Part shown: positions 33,801-40,822 of the stretch, in pieces
Numbering within the stretch: the first letter of the stretch is position 1
Layout: the number at the start of each line of letters is the position of its first letter
DNA from: Symbiodinium natans
Taxonomy: Eukaryota > Sar > Dinophyceae > Suessiales > Symbiodiniaceae
Assembly (NCBI GenBank): GCA_905221605.1
Contig: CAJNDS010000635.1
Span: 367,001 to 431,000 of the forward strand
Direction: 5' to 3'
DNA: 64,000 bases
Made by a program: the position numbers and the translations under genes
The notes under the pieces: model-generated
Told to the model about the DNA's origin: nothing
Databases searched by the model: none
Seen by the model: the letters and a program-made list of their open reading frames with translations, nothing else

Positions 33801-34416
33801 TACGAGAACCGTCGATGTGGAGCTTAAGGACGAGACGGGGAAGAGACAAGAGCCACTGATCAGGGCAGAAAGTTCGAGTCCAATACAACCGAAAGAGAGA
33901 GGTGGGGCGAGAACCGATGGTGCTGAGCCCAAAGCGAGGACCCGATCACCTCTGGATAGGGAGAGAAGGGATATCATCAGGTGGCCGAAGTACGCCATGA
34001 GTGATGATAGTTCGGTGAGAAGCTCATCACGCGGATGGGGAAAAGGGCGGGATAGGGATAGAGCTGATGATCGAGGAGGCAGATACGGATGGATGCCAAC
34101 TGTACCCAGGTTTGCGGAAGGGACGAAGATGCTGGATAGAGGAAGAGGAAAGGGCTCTCTGCTAGAGAGAACTCGGGCACAAAGGGGTGGCCACGTCACT
34201 GGTCCCGAAACAGAAGACGAGTCAGCGATGAGCGAAGCGCTCAACCCGGAGTTCAGAGGCACTGAGACGACATCAACCAACCGGGCAAACGTGGGCGTTG
34301 AGACGGGTGATGATGCAAGTGATGCTTCTGCGGGTGATCCTGCGAAAGGAAAGGGAAAGCATGGAAGGCCGCTGATGTGGAGACCGCGACGTGATCGCCA
34401 AAGAGATGAAGCCTGA
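20617..34416 (+). CDS. Giant third ORF (4,599 aa) with ADP-ribosyltransferase-like motifs and coiled coil
   Basis: The ATG at 20,617 is preceded by an in-frame TAG at 20,605, so the start is well bounded, 78 nt after pol. Residues ~533-650 resemble the ADP-ribosyltransferase fold: F-H-G-T-S with H538, then a G-C-W-F-G segment leading to Y588. Residues ~1030-1200 may be a degenerate SGNH-hydrolase-like fold (I-I-V-V-L...G-N at ~1039; V-L-W-V-G-P at 1090-1095). Residues 2092-2122 hold a CX2C-X18-CX4CX2C cluster. A long charged coiled coil runs ~2920-3330. Residues ~3710-3970 weakly resemble Tpt1/KptA, including G-I-A-I-D-M near 3926. A second cysteine cluster is at 4021-4042, and the C-terminal ~130 residues are Arg/Gly/Asp-rich and disordered. 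I see no signal peptide or convincing membrane segment, so it does not look like an envelope protein. Its function is unknown. The ORF is real, since such length without stops cannot be chance. Confidence 0.8.
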   Translation: MGEMFGSVSLSERDRDIGSSEDPGTASSSRTVGVRWQRPEHQTRDAGERERCDRAQAMIDFLEKVFSDADRYLKAETEDGVPGVTTYSYLPVGAKEREQARIHWMLEGNLEMQEVWARRAIPSPFKDDADFKKWMSSGIAGVRAEEAQAKTAKKGGKRSAVGYDVDRMRVHKIMYLWEVLRCTRRNPEAWIREKIPLIAASVTDATDYLERVIANWDRPRSHGGATKPPPQASPDAGNMSKEKLNDLIGVRLARGMDVPGCAMPTAGTGGDVDTPWAPKFLGATDETEKSFQKGRSYERMIAGVAPIAISVGGVYDVTNGSKDPFRASWGGISRKTLDWAEIHMDDTEKSPFDDAIKGMMTWLAVRPLKYAIPPSQVAERIAVSHKSSEEKLKIWTEAQPKIKVIGMADEIMGAYESQYLKRGRDVMEEFRRSEGGEKGYGVMANAANGQMKEYLDTLSWQIGGPTSVLHLLHWSLAEEVTTFPEVQADGGVKDVKEHFTDSRCMWVPTKAEYAGAEKLNQEMSVGNEEFNVPGWIFHGTSLEALWSMIASGGIDRSHPLVTWTTGAPSVHDSAGCWFGRSICGTASYSTWHSLGNGWIVRVLAGFRRIGKNVKMDVGTRRSSVPDGQIRLDVDRVEIDGVLFCFMRATKIIGQALICRPKHPGLGANSHLMSEMSALMEKHPQGVERLYWRYHLKKRAIIGPARGPLPERPVDWKMEREFLHREGDENATKVVEQPTGSRSGLIGLMRGWIAELPSGGGVSGPDRDKDYYPVDSEWANVIRLLEYMGIEAPMATGHDSAVVKMPWRSFVGPAIYRRCVESSGIEEKVMEEANKATHHMGKVLEMADVGSIVLGIEKAPRKYGWNRPEDVDQSWAFEAQAWAAIIGIGMGGVGGRLMEPALSSELESAVETYEWMFDIATAFHERKAAELVTWWAEGMKPPLQLRCSADQKTYVHIIIPEGIEGVSNKKNPASPGEVREWVGLLLKAHGGYGKAAESMSFITHKLTGTQEMTYQGAYKKVQEVCKECVSKGMGGNQVTNIIVVLAPAGMAAGNARRAIEEVRRFEATDDDTKTKVARETRETIRKANANVLWVGPGNFEENGFPTNYRVREEAKELIRAGEAMDRLMKKSGIITLPWNVMRTAFPRIGVDAGRLYISAGRTFGFWAQILFISMFGMMWPTPRDMELYDRETSAIREVIGEESRDSIGEVGVWLRRWIEVAKADRSLKTKVIVPETKITGVTESLRTSDRQGVYAEMAARIDESVWKTMCGKSEAHCVSAGDRGSWHRMKVIIYTAAGFHMKDPEYQALRAMEAIGQLTAMADDAEMMEDDAESDGEEDDAMGEDRPENQSAREGDASMTEEFKEGSDEGFATVRSRSEQKKAKKENREAMKRKELLESAQELANQRQEKQARDEKRKSAGEKAGDGRDGGALRGTAGIGDQGDRPPAPPVPTRGDTKGAVMQAPRWKGGAGTGSNIKTLSDLKSEQEYSDRETQQATRSGDSGEGPMVIGSGGTVGVVADGTELDRVECVGTGESGGILRLRMEEEGSPVIEAPWSRNTRAGQVLGEGHLIEMQHWIRCYGAPPMAWTTIVVQVIRRMIRATCPREVTDEITPKEVYDIVMAGIYDSQVLSGTRPGAEPSYTGIALGTLMRSRILNVESNVGGMRKWVEQFYRVWMGMNGILGTVPELRADGGRLGRPGHKPPSISPPPSEPRVKPTSNDADEIEVEMRWTIYNVMIEPETLSLGYEELEMLWETKLFEVVQRAGEHLIDRVMTRMEAGTGGYPDSMDVADMVEEVTKQGFGSETGGTTPLNKIEFSNYVVRIWLAKFVRTMILEDMKFPREWANTMAWWIAQNLMLVKHETDIVEMIGNDCTLFEEIISSMRRIESMGQGYPADYYRWIEEIKEDALKEALKGRRSATGIRPEPLDSVAEAEEHGVNAREAKDATMQIDAGGEMNEPESPEMDSKMEGVEAHEAREPDSENERGQGFSELFGHGVDTIADREEDSHVARQNPEIYRRVVEDVWNQKHNFPFPWLDEARAERDELVKRMTDEVHERVTRENPIEESNTRGSGIHSFSEPVEWLRRICWGYHCHACFAWWLGYTGVDSNGEAFPCEGAVCPVCEKELGQVGKYSTLVKGRPPSVVLAAIVQNSYLPEYDPRRIVARLTERLAAEGMPWEEIDLFEPHELMVAAGIVVVDKPEAKLDFMDVIMTLGKIATDESGVLPEWNLDRCLERPQAPELMEDSVEPDARRRLRMAAASLRESPQWREEIQAIARDYRVEGMGFWRANPDVRREQWRRATEIAIERRASSMGPMELDRELRAQRVREVTQRLGPEVSDRLLIRGVNFSIFNLEDLMYKVLKDVTIEDLMAGLNSAGAGTVAAEIKKRIEQHRGRRPEFANIMKVKLGEVVRKQYQEQLEVKYRPEDIQRWKPDRRREEIKKLPLWARCTMQRILLGGIRDKGANPSRIERRLYAYLQLIDFTLAEECNEPEDEEAGGVKKRSRNWQEVVKPEEMKEKIMIPHYKMNYRIARRRSTWEAVVEAAEAGQSWMIHSAEGAVIRNTSWVTWTRDEGEGIGATVFNPIDYLTQTKKAAIRAMVEKDMAEGDYHPNLYTEEVARGRTQYFPAHELVNALMVDSLRVTLTDRASKLCASAIFKNWVPQFERRDRLMAELHAVQVLLDGVVRSANQMPMVHPHMMYGLATLTKLRDFYAAMREAAEFYGLGSRPLGTIVADASMKEPMHPLERPEMMATNVRDVMRSMASALILTEMPETWEGLTLAEYRDRQERAAVEMDEQDRRMGWDRMRERAMTGHERKYNTAVIRQDPDDSKAVMLNMSLVAANPITAHRAPTANIRSDRVEHGRDVPGELRADRFLTGDIEAEPTHRPFMIQADRMRASMESVVTKIIDGTLISTQKGKENMTDRERLQEAEDRIKQLKFRLTNVAVRLVMVGLIDEDEDDPLCEEFDEDYERRKYYSDEEWKNIKEAEVQLGERDILVMRRRDLRGMPREEVIARLIAKLADKVSEVEKCKWVIGRMAEERMDKAGIAAEVRARAVEDKTKIEDLSRQLEDMKVEPRGGGRTMDEYKGIESMHAENENHKLKEELAVAVHERDRLARRVGELEGVAENNAKLVAEVEVHLRERKEELRRIGAINEMRDEFRALRDRMEKTATSGSGATSSEGTSEEGKIAGDRRVKELESELEELKKEYKATKQAGQEQGQEFSELKKTLQETAKLRDDEEKERETMRKQAEENLKKYQDKESELRDSLQKIEEREAALKDARDKLERAEERLRGYQTMDDELKESRRRAQESEAAMKKAMDRIRQLEDQLPKTEKERDTEDKGAEKDSQKGATTPDVKTNPDPIKDSREPDKMDDEHAAADDSMNIVDPKTSAGTTNYESAVPESARNFGGPIEQYSLGGRAAMVELDNPVKGARIYKVKENFEVGRDTSSTEERGYGMAASKSLKGIMDSAGIKREQVEKIKGDEEAEWRFQEDLIRRAKADKRDIEDKPGMSRMSRRFREIQRRNAAVMGEINKKVMLQTSHTVKGDPAHGRWELTLIPTGNRDADGNEMMRNSDEEVVLLPIVEQTTGVENLEKYKMVLERIVSQLADETRMVMGIEKGKPEELVTATGVSNDSVTTWTGATLNELGIKGEVTEIEKPYPANVYIEMARIVAELAAWGGDAYPVQRGDRRNVRRSTQEAMIDGSAINKGNGIEYALWAEQHHGGGIAWSRIRKEVDERSSYRLRRGDEYRIAYLSQFYGIEITSKVYRCPKTKELKVGIPLAVRPTSGMRMPRNVAMLKSWAGDRVEGQKEERESLWFRLHPADLPCTGYMVVGDAQWQEYAKDGIVWPEAGHSGVIVEGWHRDDMGNPLRGSQMTLKAHWTKYSVEPSDVSSMHGLEFPQGGMPEWLYDSLRLAAVRGRRIGIAIDMRMFTLIGGDVVVTRSGRFMLLGPVPMACWKAVWFEDTYTALYMRDCELDMLADERGDSQVNRDRLSKTLGTDEYRDRVRWIMSEMTEECVHCLACHCRMAKGIVICPMCCKPMPSYPDYLMGMNLWEITDRNATMGRKTKWKTKLQEALDRAGIKISFRMVAERIDMIERDVVAGILASLNPAEDWYLGFRAGLWPEYEIAASRPGVYRFAMEEAAIHAMMLDRELATSFGKILNFEYNQSGTDHSGIVDASDFQQALETVAARAVVTARQRFFSMHAGCLRRGGQFMSYQLLIAMAAGFNSPLWGNNAWAKSTRDMMVQTANSCLEIMERIVAETKRDPTQPMAKHTKFDTEGIPFNATWGEIKGKKNKLHGYSHAAGSAIRNLGLRRERSETGPVTEVYWCSVPMGGMMMNWASMGVAGHSRDEAQPEARAANAGTAYPIAGVSLVELNEKGWPRRIESKGTRTVDVELKDETGKRQEPLIRAESSSPIQPKERGGARTDGAEPKARTRSPLDRERRDIIRWPKYAMSDDSSVRSSSRGWGKGRDRDRADDRGGRYGWMPTVPRFAEGTKMLDRGRGKGSLLERTRAQRGGHVTGPETEDESAMSEALNPEFRGTETTSTNRANVGVETGDDASDASAGDPAKGKGKHGRPLMWRPRRDRQRDEA

Positions 34417-35760
34417 TGAAATGGCGACAAGCGGGGATAGGACGAAAGCACAAAGCTGCCTAGTCACCAATGGCTCGGCGTGAGGGATAGAATGGGACAT
34501 GCAAAGTCATGTGCCCGGGCCATGGCTGGTAGCGCACGCGGGGGGATAGAGCGGATGGATGGCACAGGATGAGATGAGTGGGTGAACGGCTGTCGTGAGA
34601 CTCTGGTGCAGGGCTTGGCTAGCCACCAATAAGACCCTGCGGCGGAAGCTTCTGGGAAGGCATGGCTCGCCACCAATAAGACCTTCACATGAAAAGACCA
34701 TAAGATGAAGCTGTGGAGAAGAGGAAAGATCAGAATGGGCATGGCTAATCACCAGTGAGTCCCCACGGAGAAGATCGTATACAAGAATGAAGGGATAGAA
34801 GCGTGGGAACTACATTGGCATCGAAGAGTACTGATCAAAAGTGAGGCCTTACCCAGGATAGCTATGGAGAAGATGAACTGAGTCGGGTGATGAAATGGAT
34901 AGAAGCGACGCTTGATTTTCCAAGAATGCGACGGATAGACAATTTTACTACGCGGAGTAGACGTGAGGGCACGAAGTGTAGCCAAGAGCCACGGACTGGT
35001 GGTTTGTGCTACTGCGATGAATGTCGAGGTTAGCGGATGGAAGTGTTGCTTCCGAGGATAGCCGGAGTGATCGCCGTAATCGCGGGTGGTGGTGGGCGCC
35101 CTAAAGGGGCTGGCGATCAGGTCGACTATGCCTCCTGCGTTCTTGTTTTTGCCTGAAGCTAACCGGGATAGAAGTCGCGAATTCATCGATTTTCTGACCG
35201 CTGAGTGCGTCCCGAAAACGGGGGGTGTTTAGCACAAAGAGGTCAGGTTGATTCCACGGGATGGTGATTTGACGTGTACATGTATTTCGGGTTTGGACCC
35301 CTTCTCGAATGTGGATCATGGATAGTTTGCCGACTTCATCGTGGCCGAGCGTGGATAGAATGATGATCCCATGTTCGATCGCAGCTGTAAGCTGCTCAAG
35401 AAGGGCCCTTCTTAGTACTGTAGCAGCCTGTATTGTACAGTTTTCGCCCCCGTGGATAGTGTTCCTGTACGTCGTGGACCTGATTGGCCAACTCGCATCC
35501 GGAGGAAAGAGGAGCCAAAAGGGTCGGGCGTTGACGAGGAATAGATCCTTTTCCCTAACCTCGGGATAGTTATCTGTTCTCTTTACAACTCATAGCCGGA
35601 GGCCGGAGGATACTGAGGGCAGGTGGCTGTTCAGGTGAATATCGGGATAGGTGTACAACACGCAGCCGGACGGCTAGTGGATACATCTAGAGCGATAGGT
35701 TACCACCCCCTGGAGATAGCAACTCTGGGGATCCTTCCGATAGTTAACGTCGGGAGTGGC
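34417..35760 (+). other. Non-coding 3' tail of the giant element (3' UTR and probably LTR)
   Basis: No sizeable ORF is present. I count 17 GATAG sites by eye in ~1.34 kb on the plus strand (14 are GGATAG) and no CTATC, so the motif persists where there is no codon constraint. The tail holds a short repeated CCACCAATAAGACC-type motif (34,456-34,762). A purine run near 35,502-35,515 is a possible but unproven polypurine tract. The 3' LTR should lie here, but the left LTR is not available for comparison. Confidence 0.6.
34456..34762 (+). repeat. Short repeated motif in the element tail
   Basis: GGCTNGCCACCAATAAGACC occurs almost exactly at 34,617-34,636 and 34,664-34,683, 47 bp apart. Degenerate versions start near 34,459 and 34,743. 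All are on the same strand. This could be an RNA structural or protein-binding element of the tail. Confidence 0.55.
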
Positions 35761-36340
35761 TCGGAACGATTGGCTAGCTACCTTGAGTTCCCCGTTGACA
35801 GGGATACTGTTACTTCTGGTGCAACATTACAACCTACAACTGTAAATATACAACTTCTTTCTCCTCGTGTGGCCTGAGCTAGTTACTGGAACGGGTTGCG
35901 CAAGTTTTCATTGGTTTGGACACTTCGCACATAGGGCTATGGGCTCTATAGTACAAGCTCATGGAGTTAATTCTCTTTCTACGAGGGCCCCTGTTGGCGT
36001 TCCATTCGCACGGCACCTTATAACAAGCACCCCCCGGAGGGGACCCTATTTTAGAGAACTACCCGTAGCATGAGTGGACTTTATAGAACCCATGGGCTCA
36101 GAGGGCGTGTCGGGCAAGGGAACGCGCGGAAGTGTGAAGCAGCCCAGGATGTTCGGCGAGTGGTCTCGGGCCCGTGGGTTCATTTTGTAAAACTTAGAAC
36201 CCCTAAAGCCCTAAATCCCCAAAAGCCCTGAACCCAAAGCTTGCCTTTTGTCTTGAGAGCCTGTCAGTGTGTACGCTCGTTTCAAGAACTTGGGCCCCAA
36301 AACCTGAACCCAACCCTAAAACCCTCAAGCCCCTACCTTA
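35761..36340. other. Transition from retroelement to telomere-repeat-rich DNA
   Basis: GATAG density collapses here. The sequence is of mixed composition and has no credible ORF. It ends in degenerate CCCTAAA-like text from about 36,190. The right boundary of the element must lie in or just before this stretch. I could not identify a target-site duplication. Confidence 0.4.
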
Positions 36341-36612
36341 AAAACCTAAACCCTAAACCCTAAACCCTAAACATCCCTAAACCCTAAACCCTAAACCCTA
36401 AGCCCCCAACCCCTAAAGCCCTAACCGGATCCTTCCAACCGGCCACATCGACACATGGCTCCCCAGGCGTCCTGGGCTCTTTGCTGGCAGCTACTCTTTG
36501 GCTTTCGAGGGCTTTGGTATAGGGTTTAGGGTTTAGGGTTCAGGGTTCAGGGTTCAGGGTTTAGGGTTTGGGGTTTAGGGTTTAGGGTTTTCGGGTTTAG
36601 GGTTTAGGGGTT
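36341..36612. repeat. Telomere-capped module 1 (CCCTAAA - core - TTTAGGG)
   Basis: The left arm of CCCTAAA repeats runs to about 36,425. A non-repetitive core follows (about 36,426-36,519, ~94 bp), then a right arm of TTTAGGG and TTCAGGG variants to 36,612. The arms have the orientation of the two ends of a linear chromosome. Confidence 0.7.
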
Positions 36613-36759
36613 TAATTAGGCCCGGTGGGTTGCGGAGGACCAAACCAGGGTTCAAGCCGCGACGGTCCGATTGGGTTGGTTTGGGATCCCCAAGACAAAC
36701 GAGTACTGGCCTTCAACCTCCTGAGCCATCAACCCCAGGCCCGAAACCCAGCCCTGATG

Positions 36760-37085
36760 CCTAAACCCTAAACTCTGAACCCTGAACCCTAAACCCTAAA
36801 CCCTAACCAACAAAACCCTACATTCATCCGAAACCCTTAACCCTAAACCCTAAACCCTAAACCCTAAACTCCCCTAAGCCCTCTAACCGACACCGGCTCC
36901 TTCGGTCGTGCGCGGTGCTTGCAGCAGCCTGGGGAGTGGCTTGAAACGGGCAAAAATTTGGGGTTTTGCGGGGTTTCAAGGTTCTGTTTAGGGTTTAGGG
37001 ATTTGAGGGTTTAGGGATTTTAGGGTTTAGGGATTTTAGGGTTTAGGGATTTTAGGGTTTAGGGATTTGAGGGTTTCGGGTAGTA
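36760..37085. repeat. Telomere-capped module 2
   Basis: CCCTAAA repeats run to 36,869, followed by a core of ~117 bp (36,870-36,986). The right arm of TTTAGGG units alternates with an extended TTTAGGGATTTTAGGG form. The regular variant spacing in the right arm suggests local tandem amplification. Confidence 0.7.
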
Positions 37086-37455
37086 GGGTTTCAGGGTTTA
37101 GTGCTGTAGGGTTTATATGGAGGGTTGGGGGTTTGATGGTCTGGGGTTTGTGGTTTTTTGAGGTCTATGGGTTTGGGAGGTTTAAGGGTTATAGTGTTTC
37201 AGGGTCATACTGAAGGGTAGCCCCGAAAAGGGGTGTCCCAGGTATCGGGGCTGTTCAAAAGCGAGTTCCTTCTTTCAGGGATCCTTGTCATAAGGGATGC
37301 TAGCAGGGAAGGTCTCTGACCAGGGTCTCGGGTTAAGAGGTGTCTTCCCTGTGGGCGGTTTAGGGTTCGTGGGCGGTCTTTGCTCGGCTCTCAACATGGA
37401 AGGGCGCCTAGTTCTAGGCTCGAACGGGGCTTGGGGGACTGTCCCCCTACACCCC
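37086..37455. other. Non-genic spacer with degenerate telomere-like text
   Basis: Decaying G-rich telomere-like sequence continues to about 37,205, followed by unique sequence. No ORF, RNA gene or other structure was recognised. Confidence 0.4.
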
Positions 37456-37626
37456 CCTAAACCCTAAACCCTAAACCCTAAACCCTAAACCCCTCCTGCA
37501 GAGGCACTCCAGAGAGCAGCGCCAGCACCAGCAGCCGTTGACAACGGGCGCGGCGCGCCATTGCGAGGGGCTCCTAAGCCTTCAGTACCCTCTGAAGTCT
37601 CCGGGTTTCGGGTTTAGGGTTTAGGG
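37456..37626. repeat. Telomere-capped module 3
   Basis: A perfect CCCTAAA arm (37,456-37,492) precedes a GC-rich core of ~110 bp (37,493-37,602). The short right arm begins with one TTTCGGG-type variant and then TTTAGGG units to 37,626. Confidence 0.7.
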
Positions 37627-38490
37627 CTGGGTCCTAGTAGCCCTAAACCCTAGAAGCCCCCAGAAGTGCTAGAAGTCTAGAATCCAGCTGCTTCTGGAGT
37701 TGCTGGAGTCTACAGTCCTTGGGGCCGAGAGGCCTTCATCCTTCGGCATCTTGGGATTCGGGATTTAGGGCTCTTAGGGTTGATAGGGCTTACGAGGGTT
37801 GAAGGAGCTGAGGGTGGGGATCTGGCACAGGGCTTCAAGGGCTTTTTAAGGTATTCCCAGTCTTCAGGAGTTCATGCGGAATTGCAGGGATGCAAGCAAC
37901 GTATGACGAGGCATCCTAAACGACAACCTCTTCATTCTCGTGACATATGGCAGGGCCAAATCTGGCTACGCAAAGATCAAGCTCCCTGACGCGCGCACCC
38001 CAACATCCTGATTCCATGACAGCATTAACTTTGCAGCGTGTATGCCATTGTTGGTTGACGTTGATGTCGACACACGATATCGACCATCGTTAGACAATTA
38101 TGCCATTACAGCAACTATAGCAACCGGCATTTAATCTGAACACGAAACAAACTGAAGGACTAGCTGAACGAAAAGAGCAGTAACTATGCACCGTTTCAAT
38201 TTGAGCGGGCATGTCGGGTGGCGTTGTTCTCTTGATAACCATTAAGAGGTGAGCATTTAGGTTGTGTCTACCCTCAACTTGCATCATGGTTCACAAATGC
38301 TCCTGAATTCTTAGTTAGCAGCATCCAGAGCGTCAGCAGGGGTAGTTGACGAAAACACGGGCCCAAGCTCTCCTTAACTCCTGGACACCCGCTAAACCAA
38401 ACGAAGCGTGAACACATCTTGAACCGTCACGAGCCTCCGAACTCCTCAGCCTTCAGACAAGTCAAGCCCCAAAACCTTCAACGTTAAATC
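37627..38490. other. Unique non-genic sequence
   Basis: Mixed-composition DNA. The longest open stretches are under 70 codons and show no recognisable domain. A few isolated telomere-like units occur near 37,645 and 37,765. Nothing else is supported. Confidence 0.4.
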
Positions 38491-38740
38491 CCCTTAAACC
38501 AATCCTAAACCCTAAACCCTAAACCCTCAGCCCAAGTCTGAGTCTTTCAGGGTTTGTTTTGTCCGCTTGGTGCTCGCCTGGAGATCTGCAGGGGGGTGGG
38601 GGTGGAGGCATTAAACATGAAACCCTGAACCCTGAACCCTAAACCCTAAACCCTAAACCCTAAAACCCTAAACCCTAAAACCCTAAACCCTAAAACCCTA
38701 AACCCTGAACCCTGTACCCTAAACCCTAAACCCTAAACCC
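38491..38740. repeat. CCCTAAA-type telomere-like tracts
   Basis: Two tracts, about 38,497-38,525 and 38,622-38,738, both read CCCTAAA on the plus strand. The second includes CCCTGAA and CCCTAAAA variants. Neither has a clear TTTAGGG partner at the ~100-bp spacing of the capped modules. Confidence 0.75.
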
Positions 38741-40791
38741 GAAGCCCAGATTCTTGGAGCCCTCTTTGGTCTCTCTAAACTCTATCATCCAACCTCAAAA
38801 TAATCCCCTCCCCACCCTTCCACCCCCCAGAATCTGACTCCGCTGAGCTCACCTGGCTCGAAGCTTGCAACCCAGGGCTGCAGGCTGACAAGGAGCATGT
38901 GGGCGAGCCCTCAGAAAATGATGGGCCTCTTTGGATCCCTCTGCTATACAGCCCCTAACATTTAAAGGTACGCAAAAAAGGGACCATAATTTAGAGAAGT
39001 GGCTTGGTTTAGGGCTTTAGGTTGACAAGGCTTAGGGACGCTCTGCTTGTCGTCGGCTGGAATTTAACTGCTTCAGGTCAACCTAAGGGGTTGTGGGACC
39101 CTTCATCCGCAAATTACAAGCAAGATGAATCCCATGATAAGGGTCCATCATCATGATCCCTGGCTAAGTATTTGAAGGCTTCGAGTGGTGAGTTCAGCAT
39201 GCCCAGATTTGTCTACACGGGTCAGACACGCAGTAGTGATGTTCTCCAGGTGCACTGTGAGCGCGTGGGGGCCACGGGCCTGCAACAAAGCCAAATGCTC
39301 TGAGGTTGAAGGTTGCCAAACCCAAATGCTAGACACCCATTACCTTTGTGTGTATAAAGAAACCTCATACACCCAACACACCAGTGAGGACCCCAAGCCC
39401 CTTCCAAGCTGGTCCTTTCCAAGGGATTTACAAGGCTTGTGGCGGTATGCTGCAAAGTCTTGAAGCCACAAGGCACGTATCCCACCCCCTCCCACCACAC
39501 ATCACCACACAGTCCAGGAGAGCCCTAGTGCAATGGCCATGCCCGATGCCAGGGCAAGCTTGAGGGAGGAGGGTAGAAAGTGCACTTTCTGCGCGCCGAA
39601 CACCCTGAACACCCGAACCCCGGATTTTATCACCCTAAGCCCTAAGCAAACCCCATCACGGGTCTTGGGACTCAAGGTCCAGCACGGTTGCACGAGGGGT
39701 TGGGCCGGTTGGTCGGCTGTGGAGGAGAGAGCGCAAGGGTGCGAGTTACATCTGTACCCCCTTTTAAACCAGAAGAATCAGATGTTTATAAGCTTTCCTT
39801 GGGTTTCATACAAACATAAAGAATTCCGTCTCTGGGTAGAGATACTCTGGGGTTGGGCACTCCAGGGATGAGCAAGGAGTAGACCGAGGAGAAGAGACCC
39901 CTGAAACTGAGCTCTGAGCCCCTCTGAACTCCTCAGCCCCCCCCCCCCCCCCCCCACTGAAACCCGTAAACCCTCAACCCAGGCCTGTACAACAGGTGCT
40001 CCAGCAAGGTGCAAAGCGAACTGCCCGGGACCTCCAGTCATGTATGGGCTTCGGAGCGACATCTTCTTGTTTATGTGCTGGGCAGATCTTATATGCCTAT
40101 ATTGCCCCTTCAAACCCTCTTGGTCATATCTTCCTAACTACGAACCTCGCAAATACACCCAAAAGGGCCAAGGGTCCAAGCGAGTGCTGCATGCTTGTTC
40201 AAGCCCCGGTCTGGTTTAGCTAAGGCATTGTCATGCCTACATACCTCTTCGCTATTCAGAGTTCGCTCACCTGCTACGGTCGCAATGCAACACCCCATGC
40301 CCCGAAACCAACGTCCTTGCGGCCACGGTACCATTATCCACTGCTGCGCCAGGCGAGGACAACGGTGAAAAGGAATGCCAGAGTGACTGTGCTCGCGCAC
40401 AAGTGAAAGAGGCCCCCAAGGTCATCTGTTCTTCAAAAATCGTTCAGCGGTTTCCTAAGCGTACCCTGCATGGCCCCTTTAATTTGTAGCCAACTACAAG
40501 TAAAGAGATACTTAGCACTGGCACCCGGGGACGATAGGACCTAGGTCTCAATACACCAAAGAATCTAAGGGCAAAGGAAGCCTTGAAAGTATGAGCGTCC
40601 AGAAGCACTCCTTGCAAGCTCTCTGGATCTAGTCCCTCCGACATTGGCAATACCTACAAGCTAGGTTTGCTGGCCGGCAACTCCCTTTCGGTCGGTCACG
40701 GTGTCGAAGCACTATCTGAAGCCTAAGGCCCTCCCCCTCCCCCTCCCCCTCCCTCTCCCCCTCCCTCTCCCCCTCCCCCTCCCCCTCCCCC

Positions 40792-40822
<31 letters not shown>

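Larger units (their letters stand above)
1..35760 (+). mobile_element. Giant Ty1/copia-like LTR retrotransposon, 5' end outside the window
   Basis: Three consecutive plus-strand ORFs (Gag, Pol, and a third ORF of 4,599 codons) plus a non-coding tail share a purine-rich sense strand and a dense GATAG motif, which marks them as one element. The Pol domain order protease, integrase, reverse transcriptase, RNase H is the Ty1/copia (Pseudoviridae) order. Known copia elements are usually about 5 to 10 kb. Subtracting the ~5.39 kb segment that appears twice around an N gap still leaves about 30.4 kb here. The left LTR and primer-binding site lie outside the window, so no LTR pair can be compared, and no polypurine tract could be fixed with confidence. 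I place the right edge at about 35,760 because GATAG density falls to background there. The exact end is uncertain by a few hundred bases. Confidence 0.85.

Noticed and set aside
647-34451. Many minus-strand and alternate-frame open stretches inside the gag, pol and third-ORF region
   Set aside because: They are shadows of the sense ORFs, created by the purine-rich sense strand (few stops in antisense) and repeated identically in both copies. None shows a domain.
1-35760. Third ORF as a retroviral envelope gene
   Set aside because: Its position after pol fits, but I see no signal peptide, membrane anchor or furin-like site, and its zinc, coiled-coil and ART-like features point elsewhere.
34417-35870. 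A specific LTR with TG...CA ends and polypurine tract
   Set aside because: Several TG starts and purine runs are possible, but without the left LTR none can be preferred.
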